A stretch of 64,000 nt of DNA from Bin80 sp026708685 (GCA_965200955.1 OZ241742.1:2170001-2234000), one strand, 5' to 3'; counted from the first letter of the stretch, positions 52,439 to 62,139 are shown. Translations and numbers: made by a program. The notes: generated by a model from the letters alone, not told the origin.

Positions 52439-54067
52439 ATGAAGGTCATCAGGCTGTTGGGTTTTCTGCTGGTAACCACATTTGCAACATCTACTCATGC
52501 CCAGCTACTTCATGATGTGATTCATCATGAAGTGGAGATGGGTCCGCCAGATGTGACGGTGATTGGAAAAACTACCACCGTCCAGTTCATCACACAAGAC
52601 CTCCATTCGGAATTTACTGGAGTTGCACTACAGGGATTTACCTCAAGTGATTCATTAGCAGGTGATGTGCGGTTTTGGATCCCTGGTGAATGGAGTGAGT
52701 GGCAATCACTCTATATTGTTCGTAGTGCAACGGATCCAGCCTTTTTGGCTGCGTATCGTAGAGATCAACCCATAGAGGCTTCCCAGTTTGAAGTACGCTT
52801 TCAGATCAATTCTACTGACACCATAGAAGCCCTGAGTGTCGGGACCTTTGATCAACGGTTGGATGACGAAGAAGAAACGGGTTACAGCCCTCGTAGCATT
52901 GAGGGTTCAGATAACTTTGTGATCCGTCCTCCAGATCTTTATAGGCGTGCTATGTGGGGAGCCAAGCCATTTCGAGGAACGCCAATTCCACTCAATCGCC
53001 CGACCTATAATTATATGACCTTGCACCATACCGCAGGGTTTTCCGCAACTACATTGGCTGAGGGTTTGGAGCAAGTCTTTAGAATCCAAGAATTTCACCA
53101 AAATGGCCGAGGATGGAGTGATATTGGTTATCAGTTCCTGATGGATCAGGAGGGTCGTTTATATCAAGGTCGTCCATTTCTGAATGAGGAATCTTCTTTT
53201 GATCAAGGGCCACGCTTAGTTCAGGGAGCACATGTGGGAGGTGCGAATACTGGCAATATTGGTGTATCCTTGATGGGGTGTTATCACCCTCCCGCAGGAG
53301 GTGGATGTCGAGATGCGATAACGTTATCTGCAATAGATTCATTGGTAACGACATTTAGTTTTTTATCTGAACGATATGAAGTATCCCCTGATCGTATGCG
53401 AGGCCATCGAGACTTTAATGCTACATCGTGTCCTGGGGACAATAATTACTCCATGATCTCCGAGTTCATGGTTAAGATTGAGGATTTATTGTTGAGGGGA
53501 AGTGTACAGATAGGATCTGGTTTACTCACTGCACGATTAAATGAATCAGGAACCGTGTGGCTCAAATGGACATTCACCGCAGACTACGGAATTGAGTCCT
53601 TCACCATCCGACGGATTGAGAACGATGGAAATACAGTTGATGTATTCAGAGGGACCGAGATTGTAGATGGAGTAACCATTGATACACCCAGAGGTGGAGA
53701 TATAGTCTACGAATTCGTCGTTCAAAATAGAGCAAACTCTCAGCAGCGACTAGCAACTGCTGAGATCGTTGTTGAACCACATCCAACCAGTGTTCTTTCC
53801 CAATCCTTTCCTAATCCGACTTCATCACAGACCACATTTAGATATTTTTTGAAAGATACAGACGGGATCGTCACTGTCAGTCTTTTTGATATGGCGGGGA
53901 GGGAAGTTTTCGTGGGTGAAAAACAGTATAGGGAGTCTGGACAATGGTATGCAACGACCATTGATACATCTACCTTATCTGGTGGAATTTATCTCTATAG
54001 AGTCTTGGTAGATGGATTTGCAACCACCACATTTAATGCAACGAAGCCACTGGTTGTCTTACGATAG
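52439..54067 (+). CDS. Secreted N-acetylmuramoyl-L-alanine amidase (PGRP-type) with sorting domain
   Basis: About 542 residues from ATG 52439 (the frame is open 12 codons upstream). Signal peptide MKVIRLLGFLLVTTFATSTHAQ. An N-terminal beta-rich domain (about 25-160) is followed by an Amidase_2/PGRP domain (about 175-355): YNYMTLHHTAGFS (zinc His), GRGWSDIGYQFLMDQEGRLYQGRP, GANTGNIGVSLMG, and GHRDFNATSCPGD (His and Cys ligands). The C-terminal domain with FPNPTSSQTTFRYFLKDTDG and GIYLYRVLVDG is a type IX sorting domain. It probably cleaves peptidoglycan outside the cell, perhaps against other bacteria. It begins eight bases after the PorV gene. Confidence 0.88.
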   Translation: MKVIRLLGFLLVTTFATSTHAQLLHDVIHHEVEMGPPDVTVIGKTTTVQFITQDLHSEFTGVALQGFTSSDSLAGDVRFWIPGEWSEWQSLYIVRSATDPAFLAAYRRDQPIEASQFEVRFQINSTDTIEALSVGTFDQRLDDEEETGYSPRSIEGSDNFVIRPPDLYRRAMWGAKPFRGTPIPLNRPTYNYMTLHHTAGFSATTLAEGLEQVFRIQEFHQNGRGWSDIGYQFLMDQEGRLYQGRPFLNEESSFDQGPRLVQGAHVGGANTGNIGVSLMGCYHPPAGGGCRDAITLSAIDSLVTTFSFLSERYEVSPDRMRGHRDFNATSCPGDNNYSMISEFMVKIEDLLLRGSVQIGSGLLTARLNESGTVWLKWTFTADYGIESFTIRRIENDGNTVDVFRGTEIVDGVTIDTPRGGDIVYEFVVQNRANSQQRLATAEIVVEPHPTSVLSQSFPNPTSSQTTFRYFLKDTDGIVTVSLFDMAGREVFVGEKQYRESGQWYATTIDTSTLSGGIYLYRVLVDGFATTTFNATKPLVVLR

Positions 54068-54710
54068 CGAGTATCTATCAGATAAGGGATTCTGCTCGGA
54101 ATGAGTAGCATCAAGACACCATTTGAGAGATCTGATGGCGACCGAATTAATTATTTCTGATAACCGTATTTGTAGATTTGAATGGATGTAGCTGTACATC
54201 GCAGAAAGGAGTTCTCCTGTGGTGGATGGGAATCCCCCTCAACACCTTTTTGCTCCAGTTGGGTGCTACCTTTTCGTAAAACTAAACTCATTTGTAAATT
54301 AAAGTTTCACACACATCTCTCCTAATCTGCGAATGTGTGAAATTTGCTGGCACATATGAATACAAACTATGGTGTAACATGCAACTATTATCAGTAATTC
54401 AGTGAGTGTCAGTTTTGATTGCTTTGATTCGGATCAACAAAACATGGTCTAAAAGCCCTTGTTTATCTACCAATCTCGTATGTGAGCGCCCCCAATCATT
54501 TGGTTGCTAATATAAAAGTCAGACTACTATCCATAGATGGAGCATACGTTCAGTTTGGAGCATATTCTGACTACTTGAAGAGATGAAGGATTCTATCATG
54601 ATCGTAATGGTTGAGATAGTTGTAACATTGATGATCATTCTTAATCTGCAACAGTAAGACTGGCGGAACCAAATAATTTTCAACTGGTTACAGCGTTAAT
54701 TATGATGTAT
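54068..54710. other. Intergenic region (643 bp) before the HicBA island
   Basis: AT-rich and without recognised gene or RNA. It forms the border between the surface-protein block and the defence/mobile region. Confidence 0.5.
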
Positions 54711-54756
54711 GTATATCAATAAAAATGATCAAATTTGTTCATTTTTATTGGTATAC
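54711..54756. promoter_or_regulatory. 18-bp inverted repeat, probable HicB operator
   Basis: Arms GTATATCAATAAAAATGA (54711-54728) and TCATTTTTATTGGTATAC (54739-54756) match at 17 of 18 positions across a 10-base spacer. The palindrome ends 23 bases before the hicB ATG, where an operator overlapping the promoter is expected. HicB proteins bind such palindromes to repress their own operon. It has no T-run that would suggest a terminator. Confidence 0.6.
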
Positions 54757-54779
54757 GCCGTCAAAACAATCATGTATTA

Positions 54780-55094
54780 ATGTTCATGTTAAAAATTAGT
54801 TTTCTCATCTTTGTTGAGAAAGACAGCATAGGTTATTATGCATATGTTCCTGCACTAAAGGGAATACATGTACCTGGCGATACCGAAGAAGAGGCCGTAA
54901 AAAATGCAGAGGATGGGATTATTCTATATATGGAATCCATTCTGGAACGGGGAGATCCTTTGCCAACTGGATTTGGTGTGACAACCGAACCCATTGGTAA
55001 AGCACATGTACGTACACTTAATCTCACAACTCCTCACTTCAAACCATCCTATGAACTTCAATGGGATTCTCAAAGCCTATACGCGACCAGCTAA
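54780..55094 (+). CDS. hicB: HicB-family antitoxin
   Basis: About 104 residues; the frame opens at 54735, with ATG codons at 54780 and 54786, and the protein-like part starts MFMLKISFLIFVEKD. The HicB fold is seen in GYYAYVPALKGIHVPGDTEEEAVKNAEDGIILYMESILERGDPLP, a partial RNase-H-like domain (split here only for description). The C-terminal part after TEPIG has no recognisable DNA-binding domain. It neutralises HicA, encoded downstream with a 34-base overlap. Here the order is antitoxin first, the reverse of the classical hicAB. Confidence 0.85.
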   Translation: MFMLKISFLIFVEKDSIGYYAYVPALKGIHVPGDTEEEAVKNAEDGIILYMESILERGDPLPTGFGVTTEPIGKAHVRTLNLTTPHFKPSYELQWDSQSLYATS

Positions 55095-55333
55095 AAAATC
55101 TTACTGCTGAGAACTTGATCAACGCCCTTTTAAAAGATGGATGGGAGCGTGAAAACAAACGAGGAGCAATACAACGTTTTTATCATCCAAACCGTGATAA
55201 TGACAAAAATAGAATTACTATTCATTATCATCCCAAGAAAACTTATGGTATTAAACTTCTTGAAACCCTTATTGAAAATGCTGGATGGAATGAAAAAGAT
55301 TTGAAGCGTTTGAAGTTAATCAGAAGAAAATAA
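55061..55333 (+). CDS. hicA: HicA-family mRNA interferase (variant)
   Basis: 90 residues. The double-stranded RNA-binding-like fold of HicA is seen in LTAENLINALLKDGWERENKRGA, RITIHYHPKKTYG and LLETLIENAGWNEKDLKRL. In classical HicA the catalytic His is in a G-S-H motif; here the place reads GAIQRFYH, so the motif His is replaced. This is the IHYHP subgroup, which may use another His. The ATG at 55061 lies inside hicB. It probably cleaves mRNA when HicB is degraded; the altered motif makes activity uncertain. Confidence 0.8.
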   Translation: MGFSKPIRDQLKNLTAENLINALLKDGWERENKRGAIQRFYHPNRDNDKNRITIHYHPKKTYGIKLLETLIENAGWNEKDLKRLKLIRRK

Positions 55334-56090
55334 ATCTTCCCCATACGCCGATTCCAGTTACATATTTGTATCATCATTGACGATATCCAATGATGTGACC
55401 TAGTAGCAGAACTTTGAATGAAATTGAAAAAAATCCAAATTCGTGAATTTCGTAGCATTAACGACTCCGGTTCGTTTGATGTCGATAATATCACATGTCT
55501 TGTCGGGAAGAATGAATCTGGTAAGACTGCATTACTTCAAGCTCTCTACCAGATGAACCCTATCATTGATTATGATGCTGGTTATAATATTACCCATGAC
55601 TATCCTCGTGTGGATGTTGAGGACTATCGCTATGAGATTGAACAGGCCAAACGAGAACCTGCTATTGTAGCACATGTTAAGTTTGAATTGGACAAAGCCG
55701 ATGCTGAGAAAATTCAGTATTTTACCGGGGAGACAGATGTAGTAGGGAAGATATTTAATATTACTCGTTGCTACGAAGAAGATTACGAAGTTGAATACTC
55801 ATTTGATGAGATTGTTGCTCTGAAAAATCTTGTCGAAAATACGATCTTCCTAACAAAATCACAGATAAAGTAATATCAGATGACCCTGTTGATGAAATTC
55901 TGGATGCCTTGCATAATATGGAGCAAACAGACTCTGTTATTTCACTGACCGAAATTCTTAACTCCGTCAGTGAATATGACAGCTATAAAGATTATGTAAT
56001 TGAAGATGTCATTAAACCGCTCATCCCTAAATTCCTTTACTTTGATGAGTACTATCAGATACGGGGTTGTGAGAATATTGAAACACTTAT

Positions 56091-57716
56091 GAGCCTTTTG
56101 CAAAACCTCCGTTGATTTTTGATGAATTTTGGGAGATGAGTCCATAAATTCCAATTTATTCAACAATTTCAGGTTCTCACGTATTTTTGATCAAACTGAC
56201 ACCCATTTTTCTCCGCATGAAGACGAAATGTTCTCTGATTCCCCCAAAATCCGTATTGATTGCACACACCTATCCTAAGACACCGCCATTTTGAGTGTCT
56301 GAAAGTAGCACTATTTAGGCACTACTTTGCCCTTTTTACATCAAGGACATCCGCAGGAGCTGATCCACCGTGAGGGCGATAACACCAAACATCAGATGAC
56401 ACATAACTTTCATGTGTCCCTTAACCCGTATGTTTCGAGCTCCAAATTCGTCCTTCAGCCGACCAAATGCCCGCTCTACCGTAGAACGCTCGCGGTAACG
56501 TACACGCTCAGCGGGGAGGTAATTGGCTTCAGATTGGGCTTTAGTCTCTCGGCGATGCTCCGCTGCCTGACTACGAGGGTTTACATCAATAATCGGCACA
56601 TGCCCCAGATTGATGCTATGATCACGGATTACCTGTGCGTCATAGGCACTGTCCATGAGATCGTACAAGGAGTCCACCCTGTCTGCACTCATCGTTGCCA
56701 GTGGAATCGCGACCCCCGAATCGTGGATGGATGCAGATGTAAGTACCGTACTGATGATAACGCCACCATCGGCAACATCTGCATGGAATTTATACCCCGT
56801 CCAAGAATTGGTATGCCCGTTTGAATTGCGCTTGCATCCGACATTGCAATCCGTTGGGAGATCATCCAGCATTGCCTCTACATTCATGGTTTGCTGGCGC
56901 TCTAAACGCGTTGGTTCTTTTGGAACCTCTTCTCCCTTCCGGGGACGACCTGGCTTACGTTTGATCTCCACAGTAGGTTTTTCTTCCTTTGGAACCGGCT
57001 TCTCACGGGCATCGATCGCCGTTGAATCCCTTGAAAGATGCCCCACCAGTTGATCCTCATAAACCTCCCGAATCAATGCCTCATGCACACGAGAGGGCAA
57101 TGCTGACTCGGAAAATTCTTGGAACGCACGCGAAAAAGTCGATTCGCTTGGAATCTCGGATTCTCGGCTGTAACCACACAGGGTCCGAAGACGAACATCC
57201 GATCGAAGACGATCGACCAAATCTCTCGTTGTCCCAATATTAAAGACCATCTTTGCAATAAATGCACGAGCCATTGCACAACGACTCATGAGAGGACGAC
57301 CTCCAAGCCAACTCGGCAATCCCCGCGGTAGAAACTTTTCCACCGTGATGAGCTCCAAAATGAAAAGCAATTTTTGGTACCGCTCCGGTAAACTGCCAAC
57401 TGCTGCTTCCACCTCTGGAAACAACTCCGACTGACAATTCATCCAGTGATGCCTAAATGCAGATCTGATTGATATCATGCATCAAATGATTAGTGAATAG
57501 GAAACAGTACAAAGATACAAAATACGGAGGGATTTCGAAGTATAAAATTCACATGTTCATGGCATAGATTTTAGGACAATTTATACCGTCAAATCTGAGT
57601 AGGATCAAATGGTAATGATCCAAAACAAAGAAGTACAGTTCGTAATACGCAACAACTCAACAAATTCACAAAAAATCAGTTAAATTCGCCTAAAACAGAG
57701 GTTTTGCAAAAGGCTC
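56091..57716. mobile_element. IS5/IS1182-like insertion sequence, 1626 bp
   Basis: Perfect 19-bp terminal inverted repeats: GAGCCTTTTGCAAAACCTC (56091-56109) and its complement (57698-57716). The target duplication TTAT is at 56087-56090 and 57717-57720. It carries one transposase gene on the minus strand. It interrupts the OLD-like gene. The 98-bp MITE at 40586 has nearly the same ends. Non-coding margins are about 245 bp on the left and 240 bp on the right. Confidence 0.92.
56336..57478 (-). CDS. DDE transposase of the IS5/IS1182-like element
   Basis: 380 residues. The N-terminal half has a DUF772-like helical region (LPRGLPSWLGGRPLMSRCAMARAF and FSRAFQEFSESALP). The DDE catalytic residues sit in SRDSTAIDAREKP, LMDSAYDAQVIRDH and RSTVERAFGRLKDEFGARNI. 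Between them lies a Lys/Arg/Pro-rich linker (IKRKPGRPRKGEEVPKEP). The ORF is complete, so the IS and its relatives could still move. Confidence 0.88.
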   Translation of the reverse strand: MISIRSAFRHHWMNCQSELFPEVEAAVGSLPERYQKLLFILELITVEKFLPRGLPSWLGGRPLMSRCAMARAFIAKMVFNIGTTRDLVDRLRSDVRLRTLCGYSRESEIPSESTFSRAFQEFSESALPSRVHEALIREVYEDQLVGHLSRDSTAIDAREKPVPKEEKPTVEIKRKPGRPRKGEEVPKEPTRLERQQTMNVEAMLDDLPTDCNVGCKRNSNGHTNSWTGYKFHADVADGGVIISTVLTSASIHDSGVAIPLATMSADRVDSLYDLMDSAYDAQVIRDHSINLGHVPIIDVNPRSQAAEHRRETKAQSEANYLPAERVRYRERSTVERAFGRLKDEFGARNIRVKGHMKVMCHLMFGVIALTVDQLLRMSLM

Positions 57717-58784
57717 TTATTGAACGGAAAAAGAGCAAGAACCTTCAACCATCCGATCATCCTCTACTTGGACTTATCAACCGAGCACGTCTTAATATTG
57801 AACGATTATCAGAAGTCACGGATACACGGGAACTTAAGAATAAATTAGAGGGAGCAAGTAATCACTTAACGAAGAAAATCATTAAGTATTGGTCTCAGAA
57901 CAAGCATTTGCGTCTTCTTTTTGATGTCCGTATGGCACGGGAAAAGGATCCCTTTGGAATGCAGTATGGGACAAATATCTGGAGTGAAGTTGAAGATACA
58001 AAGCATTTTGTAACGACAGAGATAGGATCTCGGTCACGGGGATTTATTTGGTTCTTTTCCTTTCTTGCATGGTATGGTGACATCGTGATAATAATGAGAA
58101 TGTCATCTTATTGCTTGACGAGCCAGGTTTATCACTGCATGGTAAGGCCCAAGAGGATCTTCTTAAATATTTTGAAGCAGAGATTAAAGGAGAGCATCAG
58201 CTAATCTACACGACTCATTCTCCCTTCATGGTAGATCCTGCTAATTTTGATCGTGTGAGAATAGTTCAAGACTTAAGTGTCGAACATGATGATCCTCCAC
58301 CTGAAGAAGCTGGTACGCGAGTATTAACAGATGTCCTCCAAGCTTCAAATGATAGCCTGTTTCCACTACAAGGTGCACTGGGATACGAAATTTCCCAATC
58401 GCTTTTCGTTGGACCCAATTGTCTTGTTGTCGAAGGAGTTTCTGACTTACTTTTTTTGCAAGGCATGGGTTCTTTACTTGATGCACTCGGACGTACAAGT
58501 TTAAGTAATCAATGGACGATCACACCTGTTGGAGGATCAGGCAATGTTCCAACATTTGTAGCCTTACTTGGAGCACAGACTAATCTAAAAATAGCAGTAC
58601 TGATTGATTATCACAAGAAGGATAGACAGAGAATAGCGGACCTCTACAAGAAGAAATTACTCACTCAAAAAAAGGTTCTGACTTATTCTGAGGGGTTGTT
58701 TCAAATCTTGTTGAAACTTTTGGTTCCATACGTGACTGATAGGGCATAAATACCCTTCATTTTCACCCTATAACCAAAGGTCTA

Positions 58785-59831
58785 ATGACTCATTTTGATG
58801 ATCAAAACTCACCGCATCATCTCCCAGAACAGTTCTCTGTTTCGGACCCTTCTTTCCGTTTATCGTTGCTTCATCAGTGTGTGGATCTTCTCCGTGAATT
58901 GACCCATCCTTCCCCCCTGGATTCGCCCTCTCCGTCCACAGAATCGCTCCCAGAGGAACCAGAATCCTCTCCTGGTACTTCTGATCCAACCAATGTGTTA
59001 TCCCCCTCCACACTCTCTCCATATGGAGACGAGACTTCTCTTGATCAGGCACGCATGGAGGCACTGGAAATCTTTGATTCTCGTCGCTTAGATGTGCATC
59101 CATATGTCGTCCTGTGGATGGATCGACTTTATGTCTGGGGGCATCCATTGCTTCTGTGCATGGGAGCGACCGAAGACGGGTATCGCCATCTTCTTCATAT
59201 TGAAGAGGCACCCGCATTAGACATGGATGCAGTTCAACGGTTTCTTGGTGCTCTGGTGGATCGCGGATTATGCACCGAATCAGGTCTTCTTTGTGTCACC
59301 TGTGGAGATCCACGCCTGCGTCAACGCATCATCGAATGGCTCCATCCTATGGGGATCCAATACTGCCAGCACCACAAACGAGCACATGTGTTGAGTCATC
59401 TTGGAGAGACCGACAGTGTACGCATCAAGGGTGCCATGATGCGTGCATATACTCTCCCGAACTATGGAGAAGCCCATGCAGCATTGATGCAGATTCATAC
59501 GGATTTATTGCACTGTAATCGTAGTGCTGCCCAGTGTTTTAAGGAAGATTTAGAAGACACACTGACGGTGGTTCGGACTGGATATATGGACAAACTGAGC
59601 CGTAGCTTGCGGAGCACCCGCTGTCTGCTTCGTGTTGCACAGCACCTCAATCATCAATTGAAAGCGATCCGATGCTGGCTTCCGCCTGTGCGCCGACGGG
59701 CCCAGATTGCCTTACTGTGTTTAGAGAACGAATTGCACATGCGACGGCTGGATCATGCGTCCGCGTTGCCTGATCTACGAACGGCATTACAGTCAAAAAA
59801 ACTTGAACCATGTGGATCGGAATCCAACTGA
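58785..59831 (+). CDS. IS256 transposase paralogue, catalytically degenerate (accessory protein)
   Basis: 348 residues. The first 100 are Ser/Pro/Glu-rich. From YVVLWMDRLYVWGHPLLLC (108-125) the sequence aligns with the transposase of the same element (YIVVMMDATKIRNKHIMIC), then VDRGLCTESGLLCVTCGD with IRRGLRYDQGLLFVVDGA, and YCQHHKR with RCTQHKR. The first catalytic Asp (113) and the C-x2-H pair (194, 197) are kept; the second Asp is Cys173, and the final Glu is replaced by Leu/Arg (282-283). Spacing between the first two positions is 60 residues in both proteins. It lies 30 bp before the transposase gene. A regulatory or structural partner is a likely role. Confidence 0.8.
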   Translation: MTHFDDQNSPHHLPEQFSVSDPSFRLSLLHQCVDLLRELTHPSPLDSPSPSTESLPEEPESSPGTSDPTNVLSPSTLSPYGDETSLDQARMEALEIFDSRRLDVHPYVVLWMDRLYVWGHPLLLCMGATEDGYRHLLHIEEAPALDMDAVQRFLGALVDRGLCTESGLLCVTCGDPRLRQRIIEWLHPMGIQYCQHHKRAHVLSHLGETDSVRIKGAMMRAYTLPNYGEAHAALMQIHTDLLHCNRSAAQCFKEDLEDTLTVVRTGYMDKLSRSLRSTRCLLRVAQHLNHQLKAIRCWLPPVRRRAQIALLCLENELHMRRLDHASALPDLRTALQSKKLEPCGSESN

Positions 59832-59861
59832 TCATCCTCTAACATTTATCCTTCAACCATC

Positions 59862-61238
59862 ATGGAAAAGCATACATCTACCCCTCAGCATACCTCTATC
59901 GATCATAGCCTACCCAAGCGTACATCGGGGTGTACTACGCCCTCAAATGCTCCTCTGGTGCCCCATAAGCCACTCCCAGAGCCTATGGTTATCTCCATTT
60001 TAGACGGATGGAGCGAGGAGAGGTCTCTGGATGACTATATGATTGATGTACAGAAACAGGTTGCTGCGGCAGCCATTGAACGCGAAGTGGAAGAGCTTTG
60101 TGGTGCACGCTATGTACATCAATCAGGGCATAAAAAACGCTTTCAGCGTTGGGGAACCTATTGGGGTTCCATTCGGATTCGATCGGAGTGGGTGCCCATG
60201 CAGATTCCCCGTGTTCGAGATACCCAAACGGGGAAAGAGGTCCAACTCAAAACCTATCAGCGACTGCGCCAACTATCTGAAAAACAGAAAAGAAGGTTGG
60301 TCAACTCAATCTTTTGCGGGCTCAGCCAGCGGAACGATAAACAAGTGACTCAAGAGTGTGCAGATAGTTTTGGGTTAAGTGCTCCAACGGTAAGCCGTAT
60401 CTTCAAGGATTATACTGCACAGATCTTACATGACTTTGAGGAGATGGATCTATCTGGACAACGTTATATCGTCGTCATGATGGATGCGACGAAGATCCGA
60501 AATAAACACATCATGATTTGTGTAGGGATCACCGAATCAGGAACCAAGACGGTGCTGGGGTTCACAGAGTTGCACACCGAGAATGCGGAAGCCATTGAGC
60601 GCCTCCTTGAACGGATGATTCGGCGTGGACTCCGTTATGACCAAGGCCTCTTGTTTGTTGTTGATGGAGCCAAGGGGATCCATTCAGCCATCACCACGGT
60701 CTTTGGTGACTACGCCTATATCCAGAGATGTACGCAGCATAAGCGGGAGAATATCAAAGGGCACCTGAGCAATGACAAAAAGCGTTCTATTGTGGAACGT
60801 CAGCTCAACAAGGTCTATCTTGGTGAGCATAGTTATAGCGAAGCAAAGCAAGAACTGGAAGACATCCAGGAGCAACTGGAAAAAGACGGCTATACGGAGG
60901 CGGCCAACAGCCTACTGGAAGGGATGCAAGAGACCTTAATGCTCCATCTATTGAAGGTTACCACTGAACTGCGTCTACATTTACGAACGACCAATATCAT
61001 GGAAAGCCTCAATTCCATCGTGAAAGAACGCTACCGAAAGATTCGGCATTGGACGAGCTCTGAACAGTGCCATAGATGGGTCGTTTTGGGGCTCTTGGAA
61101 GCCGAAGATAAGGTGCAGAATATACCGCTTACAGAGGATCTTAAGCAGCTACAAAAAGCCCTCAGGGAACAAGTAGCACAACGTAAGAATATACACCATA
61201 CCTACCAGCCGCCAAATGGAAGTTTCAACAAGGTTTGA
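59862..61238 (+). CDS. IS256-family (Mutator-type) transposase
   Basis: 458 residues. Catalytic Asp208 in VVMMDATKIRNKH, Asp268 in LLFVVDGAKGIHSAI, C290-x2-H293 in QRCTQHKRENI and Glu381 in TTNIMESLNSIVKERYRKI form the DDE/C-H set of this family. N-terminal DNA-binding region with QSGHKKRFQRWGTYWG and QIPRVRD. Its stop codon lies inside the right terminal repeat. The ORF is intact. Confidence 0.93.
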   Translation: MEKHTSTPQHTSIDHSLPKRTSGCTTPSNAPLVPHKPLPEPMVISILDGWSEERSLDDYMIDVQKQVAAAAIEREVEELCGARYVHQSGHKKRFQRWGTYWGSIRIRSEWVPMQIPRVRDTQTGKEVQLKTYQRLRQLSEKQKRRLVNSIFCGLSQRNDKQVTQECADSFGLSAPTVSRIFKDYTAQILHDFEEMDLSGQRYIVVMMDATKIRNKHIMICVGITESGTKTVLGFTELHTENAEAIERLLERMIRRGLRYDQGLLFVVDGAKGIHSAITTVFGDYAYIQRCTQHKRENIKGHLSNDKKRSIVERQLNKVYLGEHSYSEAKQELEDIQEQLEKDGYTEAANSLLEGMQETLMLHLLKVTTELRLHLRTTNIMESLNSIVKERYRKIRHWTSSEQCHRWVVLGLLEAEDKVQNIPLTEDLKQLQKALREQVAQRKNIHHTYQPPNGSFNKV

Positions 61239-61571
61239 AACAACCCCTATTCTGACTTCACCGATAGGAGTGAACCAGATGTTGAAGATATGTTTGATGA
61301 AGAATTTTATTTGAGTCTGGTGAACGGTGCGTTTAAGAATGCCCTGACTAAGCCAGTAAAAATGGAAGACTTGAATTCTAATCTTCTAGGTATTAACAAA
61401 AAATTAGAAGAGTATTTCAAAACACACTCGCTCAAGAACAACCAATCGTTTAACCACTTCCGCCCAGCCAAGTATTTCTTGGATACGGTTGATACGGATA
61501 ATATGCTTTCCGATGATACGCTTGATTGCTTTGAGAAATTATTTGAAGCTTTGAATCAGATTTTATCTTAG

Positions 61572-62139
61572 GGCATGACCAAATCCACGCGAAAAACTCC
61601 TCATTCAATCTTGATTAAATATGTCATTGAGTCCAATTTCTCAGATATTTATGCTATAGGTAATCGTTCCACCTATTAGTTATTGAAAATGTCTATATCT
61701 CTTATCAAAATTGAAAACCAGCAGCTTTCTGAACCTGCCAAACAGTTGGTTCAAGTAGTTCAACAGATGTATGGAGACTTCATGGAGTCTCTAAGATTGA
61801 AATCAAACTAACCTCATGTCGAGTTGATTTGCACATTAGAAATAATCTTCGTGGGTGCAAGTAAACTTTTTATAAACAGAGGGGTATCATTGACAAGAGG
61901 AGGTAATTTGTTTCTTAGATTGCTCTACAACGACCAATAATCTGTATAAGATTAAGATAGAGATGTTGGGGTACTCATCATCCACTATTCGTTTATTATC
62001 TGCTCTCTAAACGGGTTAATCATTGATCAAAACATGGCATTCTCTCAACGAGTATTTCCAGATTCCTCTCTGGTACTGTCATTCTTGATATTGTTATGTT
62101 TCCCAATCTTTGAATTTACTTTTTCATCGTTCTAATTAA
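61572..62139. other. Region after the OLD-like gene (568 bp)
   Basis: Mostly AT-rich non-coding DNA. A 40-codon ORF at 61689-61811 (MSISLIKIENQQLSEPAKQL...) has amphipathic helices but no known family; it could be a genuine small gene or a fragment. The TSD of the ISL3 element begins at 62132. Confidence 0.4.
61689..61811 (+). CDS. Possible short ORF, unknown
   Basis: 40 residues: MSISLIKIENQQLSEPAKQL then VQVVQQMYGDFMESLRLKSN. Predicted helical and amphipathic. Upstream no ribosome-binding site is evident, as expected in this phylum. It may be the remains of a longer gene of the island. No known family is recognised. Confidence 0.2.
   Translation: MSISLIKIENQQLSEPAKQLVQVVQQMYGDFMESLRLKSN

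Larger units (their letters stand above)
58692..61247. mobile_element. Two-gene IS256-family element, 2556 bp
   Basis: Terminal inverted repeats of 28 bp with one mismatch: 58692-58719 (starts GGGGTTGTTTCAAA) and 61220-61247. The 8-bp target duplication TATTCTGA is at 58684-58691 and 61248-61255. IS256 elements normally have one gene and about 1.3-1.5 kb; this one is longer because it carries an extra gene ahead of the transposase. It interrupts the TOPRIM part of the OLD-like gene. Confidence 0.93.
55418..61571 (+). pseudogene. OLD-family ATPase/TOPRIM nuclease gene, broken by two frameshifts and two IS
   Basis: Four fragments read as one protein of about 650 residues: 55418-55839, 55840-56090, 57721-58691 and 61256-61571. 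Motifs in order: KIQIREFRSI and Walker A GKNESGKTALL at the start; Walker B ILLLDEPGLSLHG; H-loop TTHSPFMVD; TOPRIM LVVEGVSDLLFLQGM and VLIDYHKKD. One A is missing in the A-run at 55836-55839 and one base at about 58084-58090. Removing each IS with one target duplication restores the frame (CTT ATT GAA; TAT TCT GAC). OLD-like nucleases (Gabija GajA, PARIS, P2 Old) act in phage defence. Here the gene is dead. Confidence 0.88.

Noticed and set aside
58111..58749. Independent 212-residue TOPRIM protein gene
   Set aside because: Its last 18 codons are IS256 terminal sequence and its start is the Walker B motif of the broken OLD-like gene, so it is a fragment.
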